From Drosophila persimilis (Eukaryota > Arthropoda > Insecta > Diptera > Drosophilidae): DNA of 64,000 nucleotides. Position numbers and translations under genes: made by a program. Positions 48,407 through 58,597 of this stretch are shown here, in pieces. The stretch is from contig NW_020825364.1 of NCBI RefSeq assembly GCF_003286085.1, forward strand, positions 682,001 through 746,000, given 5' to 3'. How positions within the stretch are numbered: the stretch's first letter is position 1; each line of letters begins with the position of its first letter. The notes under the pieces were generated by a model. The model was not told the origin of the DNA. It searched no databases and was given only the letters and a program-made list of their open reading frames with translations.

Positions 48407-49129
48407 GATCTTCTCCGATCTCTCCTCTGCCGATCCGAGCGTCGTTCTCCCCGAGTTCTCTCTACACTCCGACGATCCTCGGGTGGCGGCAGCGGCGGTG
48501 GCGGCGGCGGCGAACAGCTGCTGGCTGTCGTCCACGTCTCCCTCGGATCGTACGGCACACGATCACGATGTAAAAACTGTAAGTGGTGTTCCGTTGAAGA
48601 TTCAGTTCTTCCTGGGATCTCGTTGCGTTGCGATCGCCTTTTTTTTTGGACAGCGGACTGCCAGTACCGTCTGCACCGTCTGTACCGTTTGTACCGTTTG
48701 TTCAACCGTTCGATAGCTTTGACACTTGGCGAGGATCATCGAGCTTCAGAGCATCGATCGATCAGCACCCTCCCACCAGAGCACCAGAACACCAGAGCAC
48801 CCTCCATACCACACACCACACGCCGCCCCACACACACAAATCCGAGCGAACACTTGGCTTGTGATGAAATTTGAAATTCGTGAAAATCTCGAGAAGAACG
48901 AGAGGAACAGTGAAACGCGTGTCGCTATATAGTCGTATGTGAACACGGATTCCGATATCTGTGTCTGTGTGTAATATATTATTGATTTGGCATCGACATC
49001 TGAATCATCAGCCACCTATAACCACCGCCGACGAGAGACACCGAAAGACGAGGGACAAGAGACGAGACGAGAAGCGGAATCTGCTTCCCAGAGATCCCAC
49101 CCGATCTATTCGAAAAAACTGCGTGTGGG
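48407..49129 (+). other. Candidate 5' UTR exon of the zinc-finger gene
   Basis: About 720 bp of CAG/GGC-rich and later AC/GA-rich sequence, typical of long Drosophila leaders, ends at GCGTGTGGG followed by donor GTGAGT. It would join the acceptor TTTGCAG at 52881-52887, just before the coding ATG at 52904. An alternative donor (TGTAAGTGG) lies near 48578. Confidence 0.4.
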
Positions 49130-51914
49130 GTGAGTTGGCAAAAAATTACGATTACTTTTTGGTAGAAAGAAAGTGAAAGGCCCTTCGAGGCAGGGGGCCT
49201 TCTTCTAATAGATGTGTAGCATTTTCCCCCGTGTTTTTTCTTTCTTTGTTTTTGCACCTTTTGGATTACACAATACAATTCGGCGAGAGAATGCATAACA
49301 TAACTATAATTTTTCGCCAGGAAACAGAGACACCCCAAATCGAAGACAAAAATCTGTTTGGCAAATTGGGCCAAAAGATTCGCGTGAATGCAAAACAGTC
49401 AAAAGACTGGCAGTGCGCAGACCCCTTCCCACTGTCCATCCCATCCCATCCCATCCCAACCCATTCCGATCCTATACGATACGATACGATCTACCCATAC
49501 GATACGAAACGACCACACTTGTTAAATTAATATTATTATTTCTTTTGATATTTTGACATTTACGTGAGAAATGTTTGCATTGGCAATGAGCTTCTATGGG
49601 GCTGCTTCGGGTTCGGCCTCTTGTGCCGCTAATTCTGCGGACGCGATTCTGCGGATGGGATGCTCTTCTTCTGAAAAATGAAGTCTCTTTCGCCCAGAAA
49701 GAAAGAAAAGCGAAGTGACAGCTTAGAACGGGGAAATGGGTGCCATTCTACAGAGATATGTGCCTATAGGTATATGTGTCTGGTGATATCTGGTAATCAT
49801 GCCATTGTCTAGAGGCTGCAAAGTGCGTTGTTCAAGACCGGGGGGAGAACTGCGTAGATCTTGGAACCACAACAACTAATTTGGTCGAAAGCTATACATA
49901 TATGTAGGGGTGTACTATAAAATAGGGGGAATTATCGCAAATGATTTACAGGTGATTCTAGAGCTTCCTCCTTCGTCGCGATCGATCCTTTGTGTCCTTT
50001 CCTTGTTTATATCGCCGTAAACAATCCATCGAGAACTGCAGTTTGAGGCAACGATTGATGAGGGCCCGACGCCGCCAGCACCGCCGCCACCGCCTCTGGC
50101 ATAAACATTCCCTGCACCGTCCCTGCCCCCTTGGTATTCCAATCCAAACAATTCGGTCGAAACGCAGCGGGATTGGAGGGGGAATGCGAATGGGAATGGG
50201 ATCCTCGGATCGGTCATCTGTGTGGCATTGACTCTTGAGGCAGTGCCAGAGAGACTGGCGCTGAGATTTGTTTATTATCCATTTGCATTTTCAAGTTTGA
50301 ACTAAAATGTAAACTACAATATTCCCGAGCAACACAACGTCTCTCAACCCTTGTCCATCTGTGGTCCCTGTGGGCCCTAGGAAAGGTGTCTATTAATAGA
50401 GATCCATGGGAGAAGAGGAAGAGACGTGTACGCCGTACGGCCACCATCAGCATCAGCATCAGCATCGCCATCAGCAGCGTTGTTAAGGCCACTGAGGCCA
50501 CCTCCACCTCGTTGAACGTCTCTGCACCATTGTTGCAGTCCAGAATTTCTCTCTTTGGCTTTTGTGTACATTAACAGGACTTTGAACTTTCCTCCCATTG
50601 GCAATGAATGGACGGACACGGGGCTACAGACACGGCCACAGACAGAAGGACAGAAAGACGGACAGACGGACGGAGAGGCCATGCAGTGTGCGCCTCGATT
50701 TGCGCAGATCTCTTCTGCATCGGTGGGAATGGAAAAAACCATACGAAATGGAACACACGGTTGTTCTTCGGCATTGCCTGGGTCAATGTGTGTGGGGGGC
50801 GGAGGGGGGAGGTGCATTATGGTGACTCAATTGGAGTGCTAAGAAGATCTTTGGGGATCCCATCATTGCAAGGAGTGTCCGTGTCCGTGCCCGTGCCTGT
50901 GCCCCCCGTGTACTTCCTGCTCGTGTCATCTGCGATTACCAATCTGCGATCTGCAATCGCTGCACGGTGCTGCCCGAGGAATTATTAATTAACGGCCTGT
51001 CACAGAAACATGCGACATTTCGTTTGCCTCAACATCAACGATTCTGACATCGAAAATATGGCACAGGCCACCAGACCACCAGACCACAGATCGCTTAGGG
51101 GGAGAGCAGAGACCAGAGACCAAAGACCGAAAGAAGGCAGCAGCACTTGTCAGCTGTTCCTCGGCGATTTCTTTAGAGGAATGTTCACGAACGTACAAGT
51201 TCTCCCCAATCACACATTCATATTTCTTGAGTGGCACACCGTTCGGTGTTCGATGGAATATCGAGGGTATAGAAAATGACGTGATTAGGTAGAACATTCT
51301 ATACACATATGTGCTATGTGCTGTGTGCTGTGTGTGTGAGTGTCGGTGGCAGGCAACCACCTGGGAAGAGTGTGGACGAGGAGAGGGATATATGAATAAA
51401 TGGGCCGCAAATTGGCAAGACACAACTTATGGGATGTCTGGCCCGGCCCACGCACAACACCGCAGAGCACAACGCAACACCCCACCCCAGGGGGGCACGT
51501 TGAAGGGGTTTTCCATGGAAAACCACCTTCGCAACGAGAATTCTGTTTAATTGCCGCCAACATTTTGATGTACTCCGCGGTGGCAAAAAAGCAAAAATGA
51601 ACGCGAGCGAATTGGCAGCTAAGAATGCTCAACAGGTTGCAAAAGTCTGGCGGGCTGGGGGTTTGGCAGATGTTTAGCCATAGGATCACCCACACCCACG
51701 CCCCACTACCTCAAATCACGCGGCCCGGGGCTGGGGCCTGGGGCCTGGGAGGGGGCCTGAGACGCGCGTTCTATAGAAAAAGCAAACAAAACGCCGCAAA
51801 AGCAGCAAAGCAACCGCTTTATTGCACATGACCTCGTCTTCAGAGCTCATTGAATGAATCGATGATTATTTAGACGATTAGTCGGTGGTGGCTGAAAGGA
51901 GAAAAGCTTTCGCC
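49130..51914 (+). other. Intron or spacer upstream of the zinc-finger coding exons
   Basis: No gene is recognised. It has GATACGATAC repeats (49.46-49.51 kb), CAGCATCAGCATC repeats (50.44-50.48 kb), CAGACGGA repeats (50.64-50.68 kb) and unique sequence. If the 48.4-kb promoter is right, this is intron 1 of the zinc-finger gene. Confidence 0.4.
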
Positions 51915-52112
51915 ATGGATAAACAAATGATCAAGTGCTATGGGATGGATATACACAACGAATTGATGGCCTTTCCACGCAAAGATATCGAGGCGGAGAT
52001 CTATGAGTATCTGGGTTATGACTACAGTGAACCCTGCCTTATAGATGGGAGCCCACCTGACGCTGTGTTGCGCCAATTACGTGCGAGATTAATCAATGCC
52101 ACGACAACATGA
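51915..52112 (+). CDS. Small open reading frame, 65 codons, unknown function
   Basis: ATG at 51915 has a strong start context (CGCCATGG) and the frame runs to TGA at 52110-52112. Unlike neighbouring frames the translation is not low-complexity: it is mixed and acidic-to-neutral (MDKQMIKCYGMDIHNEL, then DIEAEIYEYLGYDYSEP), with no signal peptide or membrane span. An in-frame ATG 30 bp upstream (51885) gives a 75-residue form. I do not recognise the family. It could be a small nested gene in the intron of the zinc-finger gene, a fragment of an old exon, or chance. Confidence 0.35.
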   Translation: MDKQMIKCYGMDIHNELMAFPRKDIEAEIYEYLGYDYSEPCLIDGSPPDAVLRQLRARLINATTT

Positions 52113-52887
52113 ACAAATTAAGCGCATTCATTTCGACATAAATTTATATCACATGCGAGTAGCGAAGAAGAGCCCCAGCCCCCTCCATCCGTATATATGA
52201 AACATACAAAGATGCAGAACTACAAAAACGTAGAGCCGTAGAACCCGTAGAACCCGTAGAGCCAACAAGTGCCAGCAGAATGCAATGCCGGCCATGCTCT
52301 GACGTTAATCATACGCCCCGTGTGCCAACCAACCCCATCTTCAGTGCCCATTCCCCCGATCCCCCGATCCCCCGATCCTCCGATCCCCATTCGCACGACG
52401 CTGATGCTGATGATGATGCTGATGATGATGATGATGATGCAGACGACTTTGGCTCACATCGTGGCCGTGTGGCCTCTCGGTCCACGTCCTTAATTATAAA
52501 TTGATGAATCTTCAAATAAACAAACAAGAATTATGGCGCTTACCGGTACAGAGAGACAGAGAGAGGGAGAGGGCGATCCATGGCCCAAGGGGGTTTCTGA
52601 TAGGAGGAGAGTGATGGATGCATCTGCCCGTGGACGGTCTGTGGATGCCACACATTTATAATGTCTTTCCCATAGATTCCACTGATACATCTGCAAATAC
52701 ATAAGTATATATGTATTTGTATTTGTATTTGTATGTAGCACTCACTCGCGTTGTCGTTGTCGTTGGTCAATTGGGTGGGAATGACGCATGTGGTTCGCAT
52801 TTAGCAGGTTGTCTCGTCTCGTCTTAGCCAGTGCCATTTCGATTTCCACTGCCATTTCATCATAGAAATTCCCTCGTTTCTTTGCAG
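52113..52887 (+). other. Intron or spacer before the zinc-finger coding exon
   Basis: Contains CCCGTAGA repeats (52.24-52.26 kb), CCCCCGAT repeats (52.36-52.38 kb), a GAT trinucleotide array (52.40-52.44 kb) and GTATTT repeats (52.71-52.73 kb). It ends in a pyrimidine-rich TTTCTTTGCAG acceptor. Confidence 0.5.
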
Positions 52888-52903
52888 ACACCATTTCATC
52901 GTC

Positions 52904-54225
52904 ATGACGAAGGACCAGCAGGCCACTCCCATACCCGAGGAGCTGTACAATCTCACACAGCTGGCGGAGGTCACGCTGGCAGCGGGTCCCCTGATCACGG
53001 ACGGCGAGGTTAAGCCCCACTTCTATGCCTGTTCGTCGGACGATGACTCCAATTACTACAGCCACAAGGTGTTCGATCGCAGGAAACTGCGGCGCTGCAC
53101 CATCTCCGACTCGAACTCCTGCACCAGCAGCAGCAGCAGCAGCCACAGCAGCCACAGCCACCAATCCGGGGAGCCCCAGGAGCAGGAGCGGCACGATCAT
53201 CAGGAGCAGGCCACGGAGGACGAGCACATCTGTCCCGAGTGCGGCAAGAAGTATTCCACATCCTCGAATCTGGCGCGCCATAGACAAACCCATAGGTAGG
53301 GGACGACAGAGAACCGAAAAGATCTCAAAAGAGAACCCAAACTAATCTTGAATCCTTTCGAAGGTCAATTATGGACAAGAAGGCACGCCATTGCCCCTTC
53401 TGCGAGAAGGTGTACGTGTCGATGCCCGCCTACTCGATGCACGTGCGCACCCACAGCCAGGGCTGCGAGTGCCACCACTGCGGCAAGTGCTTCTCCCGCC
53501 CCTGGCTGCTGCAGGGCCACATCCGCACCCACACCGGGGAGAAGCCCTTCAAGTGCAGCGTCTGCAGCAAGGCCTTTGCGGACAAGTCCAACCTTCGGGC
53601 CCACATCCAGACGCACTCGAACACCAAGCCGCACTCGTGCTCCCGCTGCGGCAAGGCCTTCGCCCTGAAATCGTATCTGTACAAGCACGAGGAGTCCTCC
53701 TGCATGAAGAACCGCAGCAGCGGCGGTGGCAGCGGCAGTGGCAGCGGCAGCGGCACAGGGCGACCCCCTGCATCGCCCAAGCGGCAGCAGGAGGGCGGCT
53801 CCAGCTGTGGCTCCAGTTCGGGCTCGATTTCGGGCTCCCCCTCGACGGTGACAACGACCGCCCCTCCGGACTCGGCCAAGTCGACGCTGGCCAATAAGCT
53901 GCTGCAGAAAGAGAAGGAGCGGCGGCAGGCGGCACTGGCATACCAGAGCTCTTCCTCCTCCTACCCGTTGGGCGACAACGAGCACTTCAAGCGGACCAAT
54001 GTGATCCAGCCGACGGCTCTGGCCCATCCGAGTGTGCTCTACCAAACGATGCATCCGCTGCACTACCACTATCACGTACCCAACCCACCGCCCCCCACAG
54101 AGGGCGGTGCGGCAGGCACCGGGGCACAGGAGCAGCCGGTCGACTTTTCGCCAAAGAACAACTTCACGCACTCGGCCAAGACAAGTCCCTTTGAGCTCAC
54201 GGGCAACTATGCGATGGTGGCATAG
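52904..54225 (+). CDS. Scratch/Snail-family C2H2 zinc-finger repressor
   Basis: Two coding exons, 52904-53295 and 53364-54225, joined in phase within [12 protein letters not shown], give 417 residues. The start is the first ATG after a TTTGCAG acceptor. Five zinc fingers follow in order (about residues 107-130, 136-158, 162-184, 190-212 and 218-240): [73 protein letters not shown] and [20 protein letters not shown]. The last ends in Cys (C2HC). The [11 protein letters not shown] and [18 protein letters not shown] wording marks the Scratch branch of the Snail superfamily, repressors binding CAGGTG-type E-boxes, usually in neural cells. The classic N-terminal SNAG motif is absent. A C-terminal PVDFS (about 389-393) resembles the CtBP-recruiting PxDLS motif. 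Ser- and Gly/Ser-rich linkers flank the fingers. D. melanogaster CG12605 or a sister scratch-like gene is the likely orthologue, from memory. Confidence 0.9.
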
Positions 54226-55435
54226 TCCCAGGGCAGGGACCACATGCAGAATATATCCAAGCAAAAGACACCAGAGAGAACGAAAGAACTTCAGAATCGA
54301 GGATAGCAAAACCCCCACAAAGCACCCACCCTGCACCACCCAGAGTCCAAGTCCAAGTCCAAGTCCAAGGCCATTTTCTTACTGTAGTCAACGAATATGT
54401 GATAAAAAAACAAAAATGCAAAAGAGCTAAAGTACCATTTAGAGAGTAGATGATTCCAAAGAGAGAGCACTAGCTGATCCACGAGACAGATCACTCCAAA
54501 ATAGAGCGAGACAGAGCGAGAGAGAGAGAGAGAGAGAGAGCGCAAAGGAAGAGGAGCAGAGGAAGTTATACACACGATATAGATATCTAGACAGGGATCG
54601 ATCCGATGGCCCCTCTAAGGCCGCGATCGTTTGATCTTCACTTAGTTGTAATGAGACTTCTTTAGAGACTTGCCAAGAACAACGACAAACCACCAATGTA
54701 ACCAGTATTTTTTTGATAGCACATACAATACGATCGATCGATTGGTCGATCGTTCGATCAGCATATATGTAGATCCAGAGATCGTCCCCGCTCACCCGAT
54801 CGTCGACACCCACAGCAAAGCTAATTTTATACACACACACACACATTTCTTCTCACTTAGAATTATGATTTTACAAGATACAACATAGACACACACGCAC
54901 ACATAAACACTGAAAAGTATACATAGTTAACCTTATTAATCATTTCGCTTTAAGGCATTGAGGATGGGGCTTCCTGCTTCCCGCACGGAAGTCGGTCCAA
55001 AACGAGAGATATCTAGTCTTTATCTTTAAATTCGGCGCACATCTTGTGGGTCTCCTCCACATGTGTGCGGCACTTTATTTTAAGCACTCTTACGGCCGCA
55101 TGTGGTGCAATAATTGACATAACTATAACACTAATTAGCCCCTGACACACACCCCTACCCCTAGCTATACATCTATACATCTGAAGACCTATAGATCTAT
55201 AGATCTATACACATATCGCATATTATTTTGTAGCACTTTACACATTACGAGTAGTTATCGTCGAGCATATTTAGAGGGACACGAGAAGCACACTGCATTT
55301 TCTATACTCAACCCAACTCCACCTACGACTCGAACCTACAGCTAATCGCACCAAAGATATCGTACATACATACACCTACTCTATAGAGTGCACCTGCATA
55401 TACCTTGGTGCACACACATTATATATTCGTACTTA
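54226..55435 (+). other. Probable 3' UTR of the zinc-finger gene
   Basis: About 1.2 kb without genes, with AAGTCC repeats (54.35 kb), a GA array (54519-54540), CGATCGATCG palindromes (54.73-54.76 kb) and ACACAC runs. The style fits a long Drosophila 3' UTR. ATTAAA at 55495 is a possible poly(A) signal. The tail from about 55436 is shared with the DNA downstream of the second PP2C copy. Confidence 0.4.
54519..54540. repeat. (GA)n microsatellite
   Basis: A GA run of about 22 bp in the putative zinc-finger 3' UTR. Confidence 0.85.
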
Positions 55436-55654
55436 ACATATACACCCTATATCTAGATCTTAAAATTGTATTATAGATTTGCACATTTATTCGAATTAAA
55501 CGAGAGATCCAACGATCCCTGAGAAATGAACACAAGAGTTTTTCTATGGATATCCATCCAATAATTTCAACAATTTCGTCAATATTTTACGAAAGAACTT
55601 CAAAATGTAGGGGAATCCAAATTCTTGTGGTTGATTGCTGTTTAATGTTAACAT

Positions 55655-55660
55655 TTTATT
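55655..55660 (-). other. Poly(A) signal of PP2C copy 1
   Basis: TTTATT on the plus strand (AATAAA on the minus) about 190 bp past the stop. The matching signal is kept in copy 2 at 58385-58390. Confidence 0.55.
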
Positions 55661-55845
55661 AAATTTTTAACGAAACATGAAGATTTGGAATACAATTAGT
55701 GTGTGGACTGTGGGCTGCGGATCGAAACACTCGATCTACGTGTATGGTCGTGTGTATGCCACCACACCCCAGTGTTAATAACTATGCGGCTGCCAAGCCT
55801 TCAAAAACAATAACAAATAATTAAAAATTTGGTTCCCAAAGGTGC

Positions 55846-56805
55846 TTAGATATTAGACCATATGGATTTTGAAGAATCCATTAAGGTGGGTCTCTGAATG
55901 GGGCCGCCGCAGCGAACCACCAGATCCTCGAACGTCTTGTTGTGTAGGAAGCAGACCAGAATGGCAGTCATGTTGTCGCCTCCAACCTCGGTAATGTTGA
56001 AGTCGGTGGCCAGGCAGCTGTTCAGCAGCTCCTCGCAAATGCACTCCGGGGTCATGCCCGCGGCGAGGTGCTTTCGCACAAAGTCACACACCTCCTGATT
56101 GGACATCACATCCCAGATGCCATCGCAGGCGAGGACCACGAACTCCCAGTCCTCTGTGAGGTCGACCACCTCCACATCGGGATAGGCGGTGACGATCTGC
56201 TGCTCCGGTGGCATGTACATGTTACGCTTGTACATGCAGTCGCCAAAGGCCCGAGAGAGGGCCAGAATGCCATTGACGCGATTGAGCTCGATAAAACCAC
56301 CGCCGGCCAGGATGCGGCTAGTCTCCAAATCGTGTTGTGGCTTGTGGTCCCAGGAAAGGGCGTGAACCTTGCCCCCAATGCTGGCAATGGCCCGCGAGTC
56401 CCCAGCATTGGCACAGTAGAGACGCTGCTCCTTGATCAGTACTACCACAGCGGTTGAGCCCGCTGTCTGCTGCTGCCAGGATCCATTCTGCATGATCTCT
56501 TTGTCAAGGTCCAGGAACCCGCGCCTCAAAGCCAGCTCCACGTCGTTGTCAAAGTACTCCCGTCGCTTGGTAATGAACTGGTGCAGATGAAGACTTACAT
56601 ATTTGGCCACTGAAGCACCGCCATGTCCATCGTATACCCCGAAGAAGGAGGCAGTGGGGTCCTGTGGCAGCGAGAGGATGATGGTGTCGGCGTCCTCCAT
56701 TTCAGTGCGCCAGCCCTGCATGCTGCTGGATCCCACGCGGAAGAGACTGTTCTCGTACTCGGCCGAGTTCTTGGTGGTCACCGGCTGCGACAGTGTCTGC
56801 CCCAT
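55846..56805 (-). CDS. PP2C (PPM-family) Ser/Thr protein phosphatase, tandem copy 1
   Basis: A single uninterrupted exon of 319 residues starting MGQTLSQPV. I chose this ATG (56805) over the longer in-frame start at 56961 because MG begins PPM1A/B-type proteins (Gly2 is the myristoylation site there) and because the upstream extension is not conserved in copy 2. PP2C motifs are intact: GWRTEMED (R33, E37, D38; phosphate and metal ligands), FFGVYDGHGG (D59), TAGSTAVVVL, YCANAGDSRA, LSWDHKP, LALSRAFGD, LACDGIWDVMSN and GGDNMTAILV. A catalytically active Mg2+/Mn2+-dependent phosphatase is expected. Overall it resembles fly Ppm1/CG6036/alph-type proteins but lacks their longer C-termini. The absence of introns suggests a retrocopy origin. 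Confidence in the family is high; the exact orthologue is unclear. Confidence 0.9.
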   Translation of the reverse strand: MGQTLSQPVTTKNSAEYENSLFRVGSSSMQGWRTEMEDADTIILSLPQDPTASFFGVYDGHGGASVAKYVSLHLHQFITKRREYFDNDVELALRRGFLDLDKEIMQNGSWQQQTAGSTAVVVLIKEQRLYCANAGDSRAIASIGGKVHALSWDHKPQHDLETSRILAGGGFIELNRVNGILALSRAFGDCMYKRNMYMPPEQQIVTAYPDVEVVDLTEDWEFVVLACDGIWDVMSNQEVCDFVRKHLAAGMTPECICEELLNSCLATDFNITEVGGDNMTAILVCFLHNKTFEDLVVRCGGPIQRPTLMDSSKSIWSNI

Positions 56806-57070
56806 TATGTACTTCAGAAAGGGACAAGCCATTACACATCCCGGACTTTCTGTACTACGATGGATTCTATACTCACTTGCTGCTATCCTTTGTTCTGACT
56901 CGAAAATGTTTAACCAAAGTAGAGATGTTTTATCGGTGTACTTTTTGGGACTGCTATACAAATGGGTCTGGTCTGGTCTGGTCTGGTCTGTAGTATTTAC
57001 CTGACTGAATCGGCAGGCGAAGCATACTATTCAAAGGGAATGAAAGAAATCAAAGCTATGGCTTCTATGT

Positions 57071-58257
57071 TCAATAATATTTTTAGGTTTTTCAAATGCT
57101 CAAGTAAGGGTTTTGAACTCGAAAAAATCGGCACCTAAGGCGAACCGAATGATTGTGGAGAAATATGGTGAGGTCAAGATTTTTTGGAGTGACTAAAACG
57201 AAATGAAGCTAAACGTTGTGAGTTGCAGCTACATACGTCTGCGACTCTTTTTTTTATACCCAATACTCAGTCAGCGCGGCTCCCCTCCGCCTGAGAGAGC
57301 ACACAGTGCACGACGAAGAGTGTATGCGAGAAAGGGAATGAGTGAGCGCGTGGAAGGCCTTGAGTAGATACTGCAAATTAATTTGTTCCTTCTGGATATA
57401 GTAATAATCCGATCTTATCCAGATTTCTTAATCTGTTAGATATGGTCATTCTCTATGATTCTGCATTTTTAGTTTTTCCGTATCTTTAAAATGTTGGATG
57501 CCACAGAATACACTTGTAACATTGCGATATCACAAAAATTAGAGACAAGGCATTTTCCAGGCGGAATCCGCAAGCTGATCAAAAAGATGGGAGGAATTGG
57601 TGACTAACGATGGAACACATTTATGTACTTGAAAGAAAAAATGCATAACCATTTTTCGAAGACATATCTCTCCTCGACCGATTTGTATGAATTTTTCTTA
57701 TATTTAGTAGGTATGGGATAAGGTTTTTAACTAATTTTGCTCTTCCTATCACGATTTTTGGGCCGTCGAACGAATAAAGCAAGAAACATGCGAAATATTA
57801 CAGCAGAAAAAACAAATTCACGAATCCAACAAGATAACGAAAATGTGCGTGTGAGCATGTCGCAATTGGGTGAATCTCAGTCACAAAAGGCACGAGATAA
57901 ACGAAATCAACAAACAAAGACTAAAACAGACACAACGCTTATCTTCTTCGTCTCGCATCCAAGTAAGAACCAGACATTGAATATGTCGCTCATCGGAAAG
58001 TTCTGACTTGTGCTATGGACACACACATTGTCATGCGCTCGATTTCAAGTCAAATGGACTTATTAGGAATAGTGCAGCTACTTATAATTGAGACAAGATT
58101 ATTGATTCTTGCTCATCGGCACGGATCCAGATTCGACCCTGTTCCTGAAGTTCATTCGCTCATTCAATTCATGATTCCACAACATCTTTCGCAGCAACTG
58201 AAATAGTTCTCAGTACTGCGGCAAATGGTTTGCTAGTATATTATATAGTCGTTCTAC
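57071..58257. other. Spacer between the PP2C duplicates
   Basis: AT-rich, unique compared with the flanking duplicates. A TTTTTTTATACCCAATACTC stretch near 57250, followed by a GC-richer segment to about 57360, resembles the end of a mobile element. The right half holds a Helitron-like coding relic. No intact gene. Confidence 0.45.
57760..58080 (+). pseudogene. Probable Helitron N-terminal coding relic
   Basis: The frame at about 57760-58004 encodes an Arg/Asn/Gln-rich helical stretch (RNMRNITAEKTNSRIQQ, NENVRVSMSQLGESQSQ, ARDKRNQQTK) of the kind that precedes the Rep domain in Helitron proteins. After a frameshift near 58004 another frame reads LCYGHTHCHALDFKSNG, resembling the CxxC-HALxF zinc-binding motif of the same proteins. 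Stops follow, and neither Rep nor helicase domain is present. Assignment rests on remembered family style; a search is needed to settle it. Confidence 0.4.
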
Positions 58258-58384
58258 ACATATACACCATATCGCATATAGATTTGCACAGAGATCCCTG
58301 AGAAATGAACACAAAAAGTGTTTCAAAATGTAGTGGAACTCGAATTCTTGAGGATGATAGTTGATTGCTGGTTAATTTTAACAT

Positions 58385-58390
58385 TTTATT
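58385..58390 (-). other. Poly(A) signal of PP2C copy 2
   Basis: TTTATT (AATAAA on the minus strand) about 210 bp past the stop, at the position equivalent to that of copy 1. Confidence 0.55.
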
Positions 58391-58597
58391 ACATTTTTAA
58401 CGAAACACCTGACAAATTTGGAATAAAATAAATGTGTGGACTGTGGGCTGTGGGCTGCGGATCGAAATACTCGATCTGCTATCGTGCGTATCACGTGTGT
58501 ATGTCACCACACCCTAGTGTTAATAACTGTGCGGCTACCAAACCTCCAAAAACAATAACAAATAATTAATAATTCCTAATTTGGCGCCCAAAGGTGC

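Larger units (their letters stand above)
55436..57070. repeat. Segmental duplication, left copy
   Basis: Aligns in the same orientation with about 58258-59790. Shared landmarks are TATACACC then AGATTTGCACA, GATCCCTGAGAAATGAACAC, the CACTCGATCTAC and GTGTTAATAACT stretch, the whole PP2C frame, GGTCTGTAGTATTT, GACTGAATCGGCAGG and AGCTATGGCTT. Offsets are roughly constant with small indels outside the coding part. Confidence 0.85.

Noticed and set aside
53365..54339. 324-codon minus-strand open frame
   Set aside because: Antisense of the zinc-finger second exon. Its Gly/Ala/Leu-rich translation arises from the GC-rich coding strand.
55846..56961. Longer start for PP2C copy 1 (371 residues)
   Set aside because: The extra 52 residues are not conserved in copy 2's upstream frame apart from the last dozen or so, and the shared MGQTLS start has the usual myristoylation glycine.
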